DNA of 64,000 bases from DASUGC01 sp035606665 (GCA_035606665.1 DATNEY010000047.1:25410-89409); one strand, 5' to 3'; positions 17,288 to 28,414 are shown, counted from the first letter of the stretch. Notes: generated by a model not told the origin, from the sequence alone. Numbers and translations: made by a program.

Positions 17288-18163
17288 CTATTTGATCTCG
17301 ATCTGATTCGGTAATTCGCCGAGCGCGTAGTACCGGTGACTGAGCCCGCTGTCTCGCACGATCACCACGCGAAGTCCGGACTGAGTCAGGTCTCCCAGCG
17401 GCATCCCGACGGGACCGCTGGTCGTCATCTCGATGTCACCATCGCGGCCGGCCGCATTGCGGTGGTAGTGGCCTGAGAACAAGTACTTCACGCCGAACTC
17501 GTGGAACAGGCCGAGATGCAACGAACGGCGTCCGGCCGGAATGTTGAAGTACTGATCCGCCTCCGTCGCGTTGTCGAGGAACCAGGGGTGGTGCTGGAAC
17601 ACAACGACATGCCTCGCGCCTGAGGCCCGCAGCCGCTGGAGCTCCCCGCGAAGCCAGGCCAGCTGTTTCTCGTAAAGCTCGGCAGCCTTTTCCGGCTTGT
17701 GAATGAGCGTTGAGTTCAGGACGATGCCGGCGAGCGAGTGGCTCGTAAAGGAGTAGTAGTCGCGGCCGAAGCGCCTGACGTACGCCGCCACCGTCGCCGG
17801 CGTGGGCTCGTTCTCAACATCATGGTTGCCGGCTGCCACGTAAAGCGGAATCGCCCGATTGAGCTTCGTCCTCACGCGTTGGAATTCAGCGATCTGCGCG
17901 ACGTTCCCGGCCTTGTTCACGAGGTCGCCCGTGATGACGACGAACGCCGGTTTCCAGCGATTCATCGTCGCAAGCGCCATTTCGAAGTTGACGGTTTCCT
18001 GCGCGAAGTCTTTGTCCTTCGTGAACATCCCGAACTGCGGGTCGCTCATCTGGACGAAAAAGAACGGCGGCGTCTCGTGCGCCTGGGCACGGGCGCCAGC
18101 CGGCCTGGGCGCGCCCGCGAGGGTCAGCGCGATGACGATGAAAAGGAACTGGATCCGGTGCAT
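17288..18163 (-). CDS. Exported calcineurin-like metallophosphoesterase
   Basis: 291 residues from ATG 18163, chosen because it gives a proper signal peptide (IQFLFIVIALTLAGAPRPAGARAQ) with AGAGG just upstream; a longer frame runs into the preceding gene. The metal-binding motifs are all present: QMSDPQFG, VITGDLVNKAG, AAGNHDVE, FQHHPWF and FSGHYHRNA. It is a two-metal phosphoesterase acting in the periplasm on an unknown phosphomonoester or diester. It follows the prolyl oligopeptidase gene by 5 bases, so the two are co-transcribed. Confidence 0.9.
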   Translation of the reverse strand: MHRIQFLFIVIALTLAGAPRPAGARAQAHETPPFFFVQMSDPQFGMFTKDKDFAQETVNFEMALATMNRWKPAFVVITGDLVNKAGNVAQIAEFQRVRTKLNRAIPLYVAAGNHDVENEPTPATVAAYVRRFGRDYYSFTSHSLAGIVLNSTLIHKPEKAAELYEKQLAWLRGELQRLRASGARHVVVFQHHPWFLDNATEADQYFNIPAGRRSLHLGLFHEFGVKYLFSGHYHRNAAGRDGDIEMTTSGPVGMPLGDLTQSGLRVVIVRDSGLSHRYYALGELPNQIEIK

Positions 18164-18168
18164 GGCCT

Positions 18169-20277
18169 CTACTTCAGCATGTCGAGCTGCCACATGAGAA
18201 ACATCCGTTGGTCCGCGACATCGCGGATGCGGAGGGCCAGCGGCTTGCCCTGGCCGTGACCGGAGTCACGATCCACCCAGATCAGAACGGGTTGCTCGCC
18301 AGGGTCCGCCGCCGTGGACGCCTGCAGCAGTGCGGCCATCTTGCGCGCGTGCAGGGCGTGCACCCGCGAGTCGTTCTCGCCCGCCGTGAGGAACACCGCG
18401 GGATACCTCGTGCCTGTCTTCACGTGGTGGTACGGCGAATACGCCTGCAGGAACGTGAACTCGTCCGGTTTCTCGGCCGAGCCGTACTCCGGCACCCAGT
18501 AGCGCGCCATCAGGAAATGCTGGTACCGAAGCATGTCGAGAAGCGGCACGGCGACGACGACCGCGCGGAAGAGATCCGGACGCTGCGTGAGCGCCGCGCC
18601 AGTGAGCAGGCCGCCGTTCGAGCCGCCGGAGATCGCGAGCTTCTCCGGCCTGGTGTAACCCTGCGCGACAAGCCATTCGGCCGCGGCGATGAAGTCGTCG
18701 AAGACGTTCTGCTTTTTCTCGAGCATTCCGCCTTCGTGCCACGCGTCGCCATACTCGCCGCCGCCGCGGAGATTCGGAAGCGCGAACAGGCCGCCGTCCT
18801 CGAACCAGGGAAAGTAGTGGACCAGGAACACCGGCGTCTCGCTCACGTTGAATCCGCCGTAGCCGGTGAGCAGCGTCGGCACACTCCCGGTCTTCACGAC
18901 ACCCTTCTTATGCACGAGGAACATGCTGATCTTCGTGCCGTCCTTCGACGGATACCAGACCTGCTCCACCTCGACGCTGGAGGGATCGACCGGTACCGGC
19001 GGCTGTTCCCACAGCGACGGCGCGGCCTTGGGCGAAGCCAGATCGACCTGAAAGATCGTCGTCGGATAGTTGAAGCTCGTGAACTGGAGGTACGCCTCGG
19101 TGCGATCGAGGGCGGTCTGCACGCCGGCCGCACCAATGCCCGGCAGCGCCAGTTCCCCCTGCGAAGCGCCGGACATGTCGAACAGTTCGATGACGTTCGA
19201 AGCGTTGCGCAGGTATGTCACCGCGATGCGTCCCTTCGCGAATGACACCGACTCGATCACGGCGTCCTTTCGCTCGGGCACGATCGCCCGCCAGTGCGCC
19301 TGCGCAGGCTCCTTCGCATCCACCGCGATGACCTGGCCCTTGGGCGCCCCTTTCGTCGTGTGGAGGTACAGGGTCCCGTCGATCACCGTACCCGACGCGT
19401 GACCATCGACGCCCACCGAAACGACGGTCCGCTCTACCGTGCCGGACTTCCGATACTTGTCGAAGTCCACGAGCCAGACGTCGTTCGACTTCGTGTCGAC
19501 CCAGTAGCCGAGCAGCAGCCAACGGCCGTCGCGGGAGAGACTCCCCCACGGCCCCCACGTCGTGGAGAGCTTCTCGTTCTCGTCTTTCGTGAATTGACGA
19601 AAGAGGATCGCGTCCTTCGCGACGGGATCGCCCATCCGATGGAACAGCACCTGGCCGGAGTACGGGTCCTTCGGGTTCTTCAGGTTCTGGTACACGAACC
19701 CGGTACCGTCCGGCAGCCAGTCCGGCGCCTGTGTCTTGTCGGGGATCTCGAGCGGCAGCGCCGTACCGGAATCGACGTCGATGAGATGCAGCGTGGTGTT
19801 CTCGTCGCCTGACTTGTACGTCCCGTACGCGGCGACCTTCCCGTCCTGCGATGGCGACAGCCATTCGACGGTAGTCAGGCCGGTGGGATCGAGCACCGCA
19901 GGATCAATGAGAACGCGATCTTCGCCGCGCGCGCCTTCGCGCCAGTAATACACCGGCTGGTTCTGGCTTCCCTCACGCCTCGCCAGGAAATAGCGATTCC
20001 CGCGCATGGCCGGCGTGGACACTGCGCCGATCTGCATGAGCGGCGTCAGTCGATCCTCCAGCGCCCTTCGTCCGGGCAGGTGATCCAAAACCTGGCGGGT
20101 GTAGTTGTTCTGCGCATCGGTCCACGCCGTCACGGCCGGCGTGACCTTCTGGAGATTTTCCGGCTGGGAGACGTCACCCTCGAGCCAGCGGTAGTTGTCG
20201 ATGATTTCGACCCCGTGGAAGGTCTCCTTGACGGAATCGACTTTGGTTTCCGGCGGCATGGCCGGCGTGCGCGTCAT
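18169..20277 (-). CDS. Prolyl oligopeptidase family serine peptidase (S9A)
   Basis: 702 residues from ATG 20277; the open frame extends upstream but that part is a shadow of mutS2. An N-terminal segment (SVKETFHGVEIIDNYRWLE) is the typical POP start, followed by a seven-bladed propeller and a C-terminal alpha/beta hydrolase. The catalytic triad is in ISGGSNGGLL (Ser), AGENDSRVHALHARKM (Asp) and DSGHGQGKP (His). No signal peptide is visible, so it is probably cytoplasmic and cleaves short proline-containing peptides. It is divergent from mutS2 with a 40-base gap. Confidence 0.95.
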   Translation of the reverse strand: MTRTPAMPPETKVDSVKETFHGVEIIDNYRWLEGDVSQPENLQKVTPAVTAWTDAQNNYTRQVLDHLPGRRALEDRLTPLMQIGAVSTPAMRGNRYFLARREGSQNQPVYYWREGARGEDRVLIDPAVLDPTGLTTVEWLSPSQDGKVAAYGTYKSGDENTTLHLIDVDSGTALPLEIPDKTQAPDWLPDGTGFVYQNLKNPKDPYSGQVLFHRMGDPVAKDAILFRQFTKDENEKLSTTWGPWGSLSRDGRWLLLGYWVDTKSNDVWLVDFDKYRKSGTVERTVVSVGVDGHASGTVIDGTLYLHTTKGAPKGQVIAVDAKEPAQAHWRAIVPERKDAVIESVSFAKGRIAVTYLRNASNVIELFDMSGASQGELALPGIGAAGVQTALDRTEAYLQFTSFNYPTTIFQVDLASPKAAPSLWEQPPVPVDPSSVEVEQVWYPSKDGTKISMFLVHKKGVVKTGSVPTLLTGYGGFNVSETPVFLVHYFPWFEDGGLFALPNLRGGGEYGDAWHEGGMLEKKQNVFDDFIAAAEWLVAQGYTRPEKLAISGGSNGGLLTGAALTQRPDLFRAVVVAVPLLDMLRYQHFLMARYWVPEYGSAEKPDEFTFLQAYSPYHHVKTGTRYPAVFLTAGENDSRVHALHARKMAALLQASTAADPGEQPVLIWVDRDSGHGQGKPLALRIRDVADQRMFLMWQLDMLK

Positions 20278-20280
20278 GCG

Positions 20281-20311
20281 ATAATTATGGTTTGCCCCGG
20301 CTTCCCGGGGC
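20281..20311. promoter_or_regulatory. Divergent promoter region with leader hairpin before mutS2
   Basis: The 40 bases between the divergent POP and mutS2 starts hold an AT-rich ATAATTAT (20281-20288), readable as a -10 element on either strand. A perfect 7-bp hairpin (GCCCCGG 20294-20300 with CCGGGGC 20305-20311) ends 6 bases before the mutS2 ATG, and no clear Shine-Dalgarno sequence is present. Promoter call is by eye only. Confidence 0.4.
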
Positions 20312-20317
20312 GTCTCC

Positions 20318-22819
20318 ATGCAACCCGGCGTCCTCCGTTCCCTCGAGTTCGACCGCATCCGCGAAGCCTTGGCTCGCGAGGCGGCGACGGCGCTCGGCCG
20401 CGCGCGAGCGCTCGAGCTCGAACCCGCGACCACGCCGGATGAAGTCCGGCAGAGGCTCTCGCTCGCGATGGAAGGCGCGGCATTCGCGAAATCGAGCGGC
20501 AGCCTCGCACTGGATGGCCCCGAAGATCTGGGCGACGTCCTCGATCACCTCGGTATTGCCGAGCAACCTCTCGCTCCGCTCGAGCTCCTCGGTCTCGCGC
20601 GCTTCGTGTCGTCGGCTGGCGCCGTTGTCGGCCGCATTCGGGCGGCGGAGTCACCTCTGCTCGGCGCGCTCGTCGCGACCGTGCGGAGCTTCGATGAGGA
20701 AACCGCCGCCATCCGTCGCGCGATACAGCCGTCCGGCGACGTCGACGACAACGCGAGCGCGGCGCTGCGTGATATCCGCGACGCGCTGCGTCGCCAGCGC
20801 TCAAAACTGCGCTCGACTCTCGATGGCCTCGTGCGCGGACGCGAGACCGCGAAGTACCTGCAGGACCAGATCGTCAGCGACCGCAACGGCCGGTACGTCA
20901 TCGTCGTACGCTCCGAGCATCGCGACGCGATCCCTGGCATCGTCCACGGCGCATCGACGAGTGGCGCGAGCCTCTACGTCGAGCCGATGGCGACCGTCTC
21001 TCTCAACAATGAGATCGTTGCGCTTGCAGAGCACGAGAAGGCAGAGATTCACCGCATCCTGCTCGCCTTGACGGACGCATTCCGTGCTCGTCCCGAGGAT
21101 CTCGACGCGCTTATCGCCGCTGCTGCGGACCTCGACGAGCTCTGCGCAAAGACGCGGCTGGCTGGGCGAATCGACGGCGTGGCTCCGGAGATCACCGCGG
21201 CCGGTCACCTCGAGTTTCGTGGCGCCAGACATCCCTTGTTGATCCCGGCGGTCAGGGACCTGCTGGGAAACGACGCGGACGACGGGAACGACGCGACCGA
21301 AGGGCGGTCCAAGGGTCCGGCGCAGGTGGTTCCGTCTGACTTGCTCATCTCTCCTCCGACGCGCGCGCTCGTCATCTCCGGCCCGAACACCGGCGGGAAG
21401 ACCGTCGCGCTCAAGGCGTTCGGGCTGCTCGCGCTGATGGCGCAATCCGGCATCCTGATTCCCGTGGATCCCGGGAGCAAGCTGACGCCGTTCCGGACGG
21501 TGTTCGCCGATATCGGTGACGAGCAGTCCATCTCCGCGAGTCTCTCGACGTTCTCAGCGCACATCGCGAATCTCGTGGGGTTCGAACGCGAGCTCGACCT
21601 TCCGGCGCTCGTCCTGCTCGATGAAGTCGGCAGCGGCACGGACCCCGTCGAGGGCGGCGCGCTCGGCGCGGCCGTCATCGACCATTTCCGCAAGCGCGGC
21701 GCGATTGTTGTGGCGACAACGCATGACGACGCGTTGAAGTCGTACGGGGCGACCACGGAAGGCGTCGCGGTCGCCGCGTTCGGATTCAATGCCGAGACGT
21801 TCGCGCCGACGTACGCGCTGATGTACGGCGCGCCCGGTCGCAGCCTCGCGCTGGAAGTTGCGCGTCGCCTTGGCATGCCCGCGGCGGTCATTGCCGACGC
21901 CGAACGCCGGCGCTCGGGCCGCGAGTCCCTGCTCGCCGCGCACCTGGCACGAGTCGATCAGGAGCTCGCGGCGGTCGAACAGGACCGGCGCCGGCTTCGC
22001 GACGATCGCGCGGGCCTCGACTCCGAGAAGCGCGGTCTCCTCGAACGCGAGACGCGCCTTGTCGAGCGTGAGGCAGTCATCAGGAAGCGCCTCGACGACA
22101 AACTCAACGAGCGGCTGCGCGATGCTCGCGCCGAGGTCGATGCCGTCGTGACGCGTCTCAAGACCAAAGCCGATGCGTTGGCCGAGCAGGCCGGGAAACG
22201 CGCCGGCGCACAGGCGCAGGTGCTTTCCACCGGCGAAGTCGGCCAGTTGCGCGCGGAGGCGCGCGCGGCGCTCGGCACGATTGAGTCGTCCGCTCTCGAC
22301 GGCGCGGCGTCGGCAGCTCCTCCGCTGGCCGCGCTCGAGGAATCGCCGGAGATCGGAGATCGCGTTTGGGTCACCACCTTCGGCGCGGAAGGCATCGTGC
22401 GCGCCGCGGGCGGCAGGCAGGTCGAGGTCGAAGTCCGCGGCAAGCGAATGCGGGTGCCGTTGTCCGCGCTGCGCAAGCCGGGCAAGAGCAATCAATCAGC
22501 AGCCGGCCAGGCGCCTCCGCCAAAATCGATGCGCGTCTCAGCGGCGGCGGGCACCTCGAGCTCGCTCACGGGCGCGACGCGCGACATCATCCTCATCGGT
22601 TCGACCGTCGACGACGCGGTGAACCGGCTGGAGAAGACGCTGGACGATGCGATCGTCGCGGACGAGCGGCGGCTGCGGATCGTGCACGGACACGGCACGG
22701 GACGGTTGCGCGATGCGTTGCGATCGTTCCTCCGCGGGCACGCGCTGGTCGCGAGCGTCTCGCCCGCGGCGGATAACGAAGGCGGCGATGGGGCGACGAT
22801 CGTGGAATTGAAAGATTGA
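20318..22819 (+). CDS. mutS2: Endonuclease MutS2
   Basis: 833-residue MutS paralogue that lacks the mismatch-recognition domains and has a C-terminal Smr nuclease domain. Walker A is ISGPNTGGKTVALKAFG, Walker B is LVLLDEVGSGTDPVEGG, and the switch region is TTHDDALKSYG. A long coiled region follows (about residues 540-640). The Smr domain near the end has RIVHGHGTGRLRDALR. MutS2 suppresses recombination or rescues collided ribosomes, depending on the organism. Its stop codon is the TGA of the first unit of an 8-bp array that fills the gap to dnaG. Confidence 0.97.
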   Translation: MQPGVLRSLEFDRIREALAREAATALGRARALELEPATTPDEVRQRLSLAMEGAAFAKSSGSLALDGPEDLGDVLDHLGIAEQPLAPLELLGLARFVSSAGAVVGRIRAAESPLLGALVATVRSFDEETAAIRRAIQPSGDVDDNASAALRDIRDALRRQRSKLRSTLDGLVRGRETAKYLQDQIVSDRNGRYVIVVRSEHRDAIPGIVHGASTSGASLYVEPMATVSLNNEIVALAEHEKAEIHRILLALTDAFRARPEDLDALIAAAADLDELCAKTRLAGRIDGVAPEITAAGHLEFRGARHPLLIPAVRDLLGNDADDGNDATEGRSKGPAQVVPSDLLISPPTRALVISGPNTGGKTVALKAFGLLALMAQSGILIPVDPGSKLTPFRTVFADIGDEQSISASLSTFSAHIANLVGFERELDLPALVLLDEVGSGTDPVEGGALGAAVIDHFRKRGAIVVATTHDDALKSYGATTEGVAVAAFGFNAETFAPTYALMYGAPGRSLALEVARRLGMPAAVIADAERRRSGRESLLAAHLARVDQELAAVEQDRRRLRDDRAGLDSEKRGLLERETRLVEREAVIRKRLDDKLNERLRDARAEVDAVVTRLKTKADALAEQAGKRAGAQAQVLSTGEVGQLRAEARAALGTIESSALDGAASAAPPLAALEESPEIGDRVWVTTFGAEGIVRAAGGRQVEVEVRGKRMRVPLSALRKPGKSNQSAAGQAPPPKSMRVSAAAGTSSSLTGATRDIILIGSTVDDAVNRLEKTLDDAIVADERRLRIVHGHGTGRLRDALRSFLRGHALVASVSPAADNEGGDGATIVELKD

Positions 22820-22885
22820 CCGATTGAAAGATTGACCGATCGACCGATTGACCGATTGACCGATTGACCGATTGACTTATTGAAA
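22814..22885. repeat. 8-bp tandem array, GATTGACC type, between mutS2 and dnaG
   Basis: Nine 8-bp units in phase (GATTGACC, GATTGAAA, GATTGACC, GATCGACC, GATTGACC x3, GATTGACT, TATTGAAA). The first unit contains the mutS2 stop codon and the last ends directly at the dnaG ATG, so the array is the whole intergenic region. The same unit recurs at 33563-33610. Confidence 0.92.
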
Positions 22886-24652
22886 ATGGCGCTCTTCCCT
22901 CAGTCCTTCATCGACGACTTGAAGGCGCAGACGAATATCGTCGCGCTCATCGGGGACGTCGTGTCGCTGAAGAAGATGGGCGCGACGTACAAGGGCCTCT
23001 GCCCTTTCCATCAGGAGAAGACGCCCTCGTTCAACGTGAATCCCGACAAGGGTTTCTTCAAGTGCTTCGGCTGCGGCGCCGGCGGCGACGCGATGAAATT
23101 CGTGGAGCTGTACCAGAAGCTCGCGTTCCCGGAGGCCGTGCGGTACCTGGCGCAGCGGGCGGGTATGGCCGTCCCGGAAACCCAGGGCGGCCCGGACGAA
23201 CGGGCGGCGGCCCAGGAGCGGGAGACCCTGGTCAAGCTCCACGACGTTGCTGTCGACTTCTTCAAAGAGCAGTTGGGGACCCCGGCCGGGGGCCGGGCGC
23301 GCCGGGAACTCGAAAGTCGAGGGATTACGGCCGAAACCATCCGGATCTTCGGATATGGCTACGCTCCGGCCGGCGGCCGCGATACACTGGCAGGCCGGTT
23401 CGCGGACCAGAAGGTGCCTGTGGGACTGCAGGTGCGAAGCGGGCTCGTGGTCGAGCGCGAGGGGGGACGCCTCGCCGACCGGTTCAGAAACCGCCTGATG
23501 ATTCCAATCGCGAGAGATACCGGCGCCGTGGTGGCCTTTGGCGGACGTGCGCTCGAGGAGGGCCAGGTCCCGAAGTACCTCAACTCACCGGAAACGCCGA
23601 TATACACGAAGGGGCGCACGCTCTACGGCCTCGACGTCACCAAGGCGGCCATCCGCAAGCACAACTACTGCGTGCTGGTTGAGGGTTACTTTGATCTCGC
23701 GCAGGTCTACCAGGCGGGCATTCAGCCCGTGGTTGCGTCGTGCGGGACGGCGCTCACGAGCGCGCAGGCCAGAGTGCTGAAGCGGTTCGCCTCGAAAGTG
23801 GTGCTCAGTTTCGATCCCGACGCCGCCGGGCAGAACGCGGCGAGCAGATCGTCGGAGCTGCTGGTCTCCGAGGGATTCCAGGTGAACGTCGCGCTGCTTC
23901 CTCCCGGCGCGGATCCCGACTCATTCGTCCAGAAGAACGGCGGGCGCGCGTACGTGGAGAAGCTGACCGGATCGCAGTCGTATCTGGAGTACCTGCTCGA
24001 CCGGGCGGCGGCTAAGCACGACCTGCACCGGCAGGAGGGACGCAAGGCGTTCCTGAACGAAATGCTGACCGTGGCCGCCACGATTCCGGACGCCGCCGAT
24101 CGCGATCACTTCGCCGACCGGTTGGCGCACAAGGCGCGCGTCACCGAGGCCGTGGTCCGCGATGAGATTCGCAAGGCCGCCGCCGCAAAGAAGAAAGAGG
24201 CGCCGGCCATCGCCCTGCGTTCGTCCGTCCGGCTGCTGCCCGCCGAACAGGGCCTCCTCTGGGCGCTGGCACATCGCCCGGTGGAGGGCCTGGCGGCCGT
24301 CGGGCAGCTCGAAGAGGCGGACCTTGACGGACTCGTGGCAGGTGCGACACTTCAGATGGCCGCGAGCCTGTCGGATGTGCCGCCGGACTTCCTCCCAGCC
24401 CTCCTGCGGGAACGGATGAGCGAGGCCGAGCGCGCGGCGTTCGAGAAGGCCGTTGCCGCTACCGCGCCGCCGGCGGCGCCGACGGATTGCGTGAACGCCC
24501 TGCGCCGGCTGCGGCTCGAGCGGGATCGCGCCGCGATACAGGAAGAGATCGACCGCATGGAGGAGCGGGGCCAGACGTCGAACGAGGCCCTGGCAGCCCT
24601 CTGGGCGCGCAAGATGGAATTGCTGCAGCAACTACAGGAACTGAAGGCGTAA
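22886..24652 (+). CDS. dnaG: DNA primase
   Basis: 588-residue primase that makes RNA primers at the replication fork. The N-terminal CHC2 zinc finger is GLCPFHQEKTPSF with KCFGCGAGG (residues about 35-65). The Toprim core has LVEGYFDLAQVYQAGI, ASCGTALTSAQ and LSFDPDAAGQNA with the metal-binding acidic residues. The C-terminal helicase-interaction domain is less conserved. ATG 22886 was chosen over the TTG two codons upstream that belongs to the repeat array. The TAA is 3 bases from rpoD, as in the classic macromolecular synthesis operon. Confidence 0.98.
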   Translation: MALFPQSFIDDLKAQTNIVALIGDVVSLKKMGATYKGLCPFHQEKTPSFNVNPDKGFFKCFGCGAGGDAMKFVELYQKLAFPEAVRYLAQRAGMAVPETQGGPDERAAAQERETLVKLHDVAVDFFKEQLGTPAGGRARRELESRGITAETIRIFGYGYAPAGGRDTLAGRFADQKVPVGLQVRSGLVVEREGGRLADRFRNRLMIPIARDTGAVVAFGGRALEEGQVPKYLNSPETPIYTKGRTLYGLDVTKAAIRKHNYCVLVEGYFDLAQVYQAGIQPVVASCGTALTSAQARVLKRFASKVVLSFDPDAAGQNAASRSSELLVSEGFQVNVALLPPGADPDSFVQKNGGRAYVEKLTGSQSYLEYLLDRAAAKHDLHRQEGRKAFLNEMLTVAATIPDAADRDHFADRLAHKARVTEAVVRDEIRKAAAAKKKEAPAIALRSSVRLLPAEQGLLWALAHRPVEGLAAVGQLEEADLDGLVAGATLQMAASLSDVPPDFLPALLRERMSEAERAAFEKAVAATAPPAAPTDCVNALRRLRLERDRAAIQEEIDRMEERGQTSNEALAALWARKMELLQQLQELKA

Positions 24653-24655
24653 ACC

Positions 24656-26332
<1,677 letters not shown>

Positions 26333-26351
26333 ATCCGCCGACCCTCAAGGG

Positions 26352-26388
26352 CCGGCCTACGGGCGTAGGCCGGGGCTTCAGCCCCGGC
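26352..26388. repeat. Two overlapping GC-rich hairpins after rpoD
   Basis: Hairpin one pairs CCGGCCTAC (26352-26360) with GTAGGCCGG (26365-26373). Hairpin two pairs GCCGGGGCT (26369-26377) with AGCCCCGGC (26380-26388). Both are perfect 9-bp stems and share bases 26369-26373, so they are mutually exclusive. They lie between the convergent rpoD and a small unknown gene and may act as a bidirectional terminator or belong to a REP-like family. Confidence 0.7.
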
Positions 26389-26394
26389 GATTGT

Positions 26395-26640
26395 TCAGGC
26401 GACGAGACTGTATTCGCCTGACTCGCCTTCGCCCTTGAGGAACACACGCTGCGGACCGCTGGTCGCGCTCGTGGCCATGCGCATGGCGGCGGGCGCCGTC
26501 GACTGGCATCCCATCACGTGCGACGAGCGGCCGTTCGCGGACACCCGCGAAATCTGGAAGCTGCCGTCCGGCATCTTAGCGATCAGGACGTCTCCGACAC
26601 CGAAGACCGGGCGGTCAGCAGGAGCGTTGGCGTCAGGCAT
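26395..26640 (-). CDS. Small hypothetical protein
   Basis: 81 residues from ATG 26640, with GGAGG just upstream; the frame extends further 5' into the desaturase gene. It has a short N-terminal acidic/proline segment, then VFGVGDVLIAKMPDGSFQISRV, which looks like a small beta-rich domain. It is a stand-alone unknown that follows the desaturase on the same strand. Coding nature is supported by GC-rich third positions only, so confidence is moderate. Confidence 0.5.
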   Translation of the reverse strand: MPDANAPADRPVFGVGDVLIAKMPDGSFQISRVSANGRSSHVMGCQSTAPAAMRMATSATSGPQRVFLKGEGESGEYSLVA

Positions 26641-26666
26641 ACCTCCACGATACTCCTTCCGGCTCG

Positions 26667-27521
26667 TCACGGCTCGCCCTTCGGCCAGAACTCGGTCCAC
26701 TGCTCGGGTACGGGTTCGGGCGCCCGGCTAATCTGCCTCCAGGCGCCCCACCATCCGCGAGTGACGTCTGCTGGATCCAGGCTTGTCTCGCCATGGGCGG
26801 CCGGCAGCCCGTGGAACGGAATCGCCGGAAACCGATGGTGAACAGCGTGATAGCCGTTGTTGTGGAACACCCAGTTGTGGAATCGGCCGATGCGAGAGCG
26901 TGATCCGGAACGTGTCCGGTAGTGGTCAGCAATTTCCGACCAGTGCAGGAGCGTGGCGAACACCGCCAGCTGGGGCACGAACCAGTAGAGCGCCAGCTCG
27001 AACAGCGCACCGGTCACCCAGCAGATCGCCACGATCGGTGCCCAGAAGGCGGCGATCTGCAGCCAGCCGCGGACGGTGTTTATCTCCAGGAGGCCGGACA
27101 AGTGATGGAGAACGGTCAGCCCCAGTAGTGGTTTTCCAAACCAGACCCATCCGACCGGGGGTGACGGCCTCTTGAGCTGATGAACTGTGTAATCCAGCAC
27201 GATGTGATCGTCCGCGGTGGCAAAGAGCCGATGATGCTGAAGGTGCTCGGCACGCCAATCGCGGAGCGTCGTGAGGAACGGAAGCGCGCACAACGCACCG
27301 CACCAGTCATTCCACCGCCGGCTGCGGCGAAAGAGGTTGAAGTGGCTGGCTTCATGCAGAAGAGCTTCTCCAATCGCAAACTGCATGAGGCCGATCCAGA
27401 TGAGACATGGCAACGTCACCCACCACACACGGGACCAGGTGGCGATGAGAATCGCGGCCAGGATCAACAGGTAGTCCCGGCTGAGTGCGGCCACCGAGCG
27501 GAAGTTCCGGGTCATCGGCAT
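26667..27521 (-). CDS. Membrane fatty acid desaturase/hydroxylase family protein
   Basis: 284 residues from ATG 27521, which overlaps the M23 peptidase stop as TGATG. Three histidine clusters of the di-iron membrane desaturase family are visible: LLHEASHFN, HLQHHRLF and YHAVHHRFP. Hydrophobic stretches near the N-terminus and around residues 155-195 form the membrane part. The substrate (acyl lipid, carotenoid or sterol-like) cannot be told. The coupling to a peptidoglycan hydrolase gene suggests envelope function, but that is inference. Confidence 0.85.
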   Translation of the reverse strand: MPMTRNFRSVAALSRDYLLILAAILIATWSRVWWVTLPCLIWIGLMQFAIGEALLHEASHFNLFRRSRRWNDWCGALCALPFLTTLRDWRAEHLQHHRLFATADDHIVLDYTVHQLKRPSPPVGWVWFGKPLLGLTVLHHLSGLLEINTVRGWLQIAAFWAPIVAICWVTGALFELALYWFVPQLAVFATLLHWSEIADHYRTRSGSRSRIGRFHNWVFHNNGYHAVHHRFPAIPFHGLPAAHGETSLDPADVTRGWWGAWRQISRAPEPVPEQWTEFWPKGEP

Positions 27522-28390
27522 CACTTCCCGAGCGTGGCCAGAAGGGACATCGGATCGACTCGGGCGCCATTGACCCGCACCGACCAGTGCAGGTGCGGCC
27601 CCGTGACGCGGCCCGTCGCGCCCACCCTGCCCAGGACCCGCCCTGTCGCCACCGTGTCGCCTTCGCGCACGTCGATCGATTGCAGGTGCGCGAACATCGA
27701 GAACAGGCCCAGGCCGTGATCGATCAGCACGGTGTTGCCGGTGAAATAGAGATCGGCGGCGATGAGCACGCGGCCGGCATTCGGTGCGTGAACGGGCGTG
27801 CCGGCCGGACTCGCGAAGTCGGCGCCGCTGTGCGGATTGCGTGACTCACCATTGAAGACACTGCGGGTGCCGAACGCGCTGTTGGCTGCTTCCGCGACGG
27901 GCCGGACGAATTCCCCGCTCCACAGCCGCTCGGCCGATGACGACCGGTAGGCGGTGTTGATCCTCTCGGTGTCCGCTTTGATTCTCGGCTGGACCTCGGC
28001 GGGCGGATTCACGAACGCGGGATCGACCGAAAGTCTCCGCGCCGGAAACGTCTTGGCCGCGACGACGAACTTGTACGTTGTTCGCTCGGCCGGCGTCGCG
28101 CCTGACGCGATCGTCAGAACGGCGGGCCCCGCAGGGACGTCGAGATCCAGGCCGACCAGTGCCCGCCACGTGGCGGGTCCTTCTCTGAACGCTGGAAACT
28201 CGCGGCCGAGGCCCGTCACGTGAACGGACGACGCCGGACTCGCGGTCGTAATCGTCAACACGAGCAGTTCGCCGGGCGCGATCGCCCGCGACTTTGACGC
28301 GACCGAGAGCGACGGCTGCGCGCGCGCGGCGGCAGCGAGCGCCGCGATCAGCGCCAGCAGGCCGGCCGATCGACGGATGCCGATGACCAC
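27521..28390 (-). CDS. M23 family metallopeptidase (LytM-type peptidoglycan hydrolase)
   Basis: 289 residues with signal peptide (GLLALIAALAAAARAQ), an N-terminal beta-sandwich domain (about residues 25-110) and a C-terminal LytM domain. The zinc ligands are in NPHSGADFASPAGTPVHAPN (HxxxD) and GPHLHWSVRVNG (HxH). It probably cuts peptide crosslinks in peptidoglycan, or acts as a factor for an amidase if inactive. The GTG 28390 is the only reasonable start. It is divergent from the sugar operon. Confidence 0.92.
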   Translation of the reverse strand: MVIGIRRSAGLLALIAALAAAARAQPSLSVASKSRAIAPGELLVLTITTASPASSVHVTGLGREFPAFREGPATWRALVGLDLDVPAGPAVLTIASGATPAERTTYKFVVAAKTFPARRLSVDPAFVNPPAEVQPRIKADTERINTAYRSSSAERLWSGEFVRPVAEAANSAFGTRSVFNGESRNPHSGADFASPAGTPVHAPNAGRVLIAADLYFTGNTVLIDHGLGLFSMFAHLQSIDVREGDTVATGRVLGRVGATGRVTGPHLHWSVRVNGARVDPMSLLATLGK

Positions 28391-28414
28391 ACAGGAATCA
28401 TAAGCGCCAGTTGT

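Noticed and set aside
22814..22885. CRISPR array
   Set aside because: Units are contiguous 8-mers without spacers and there are no cas genes in the window.
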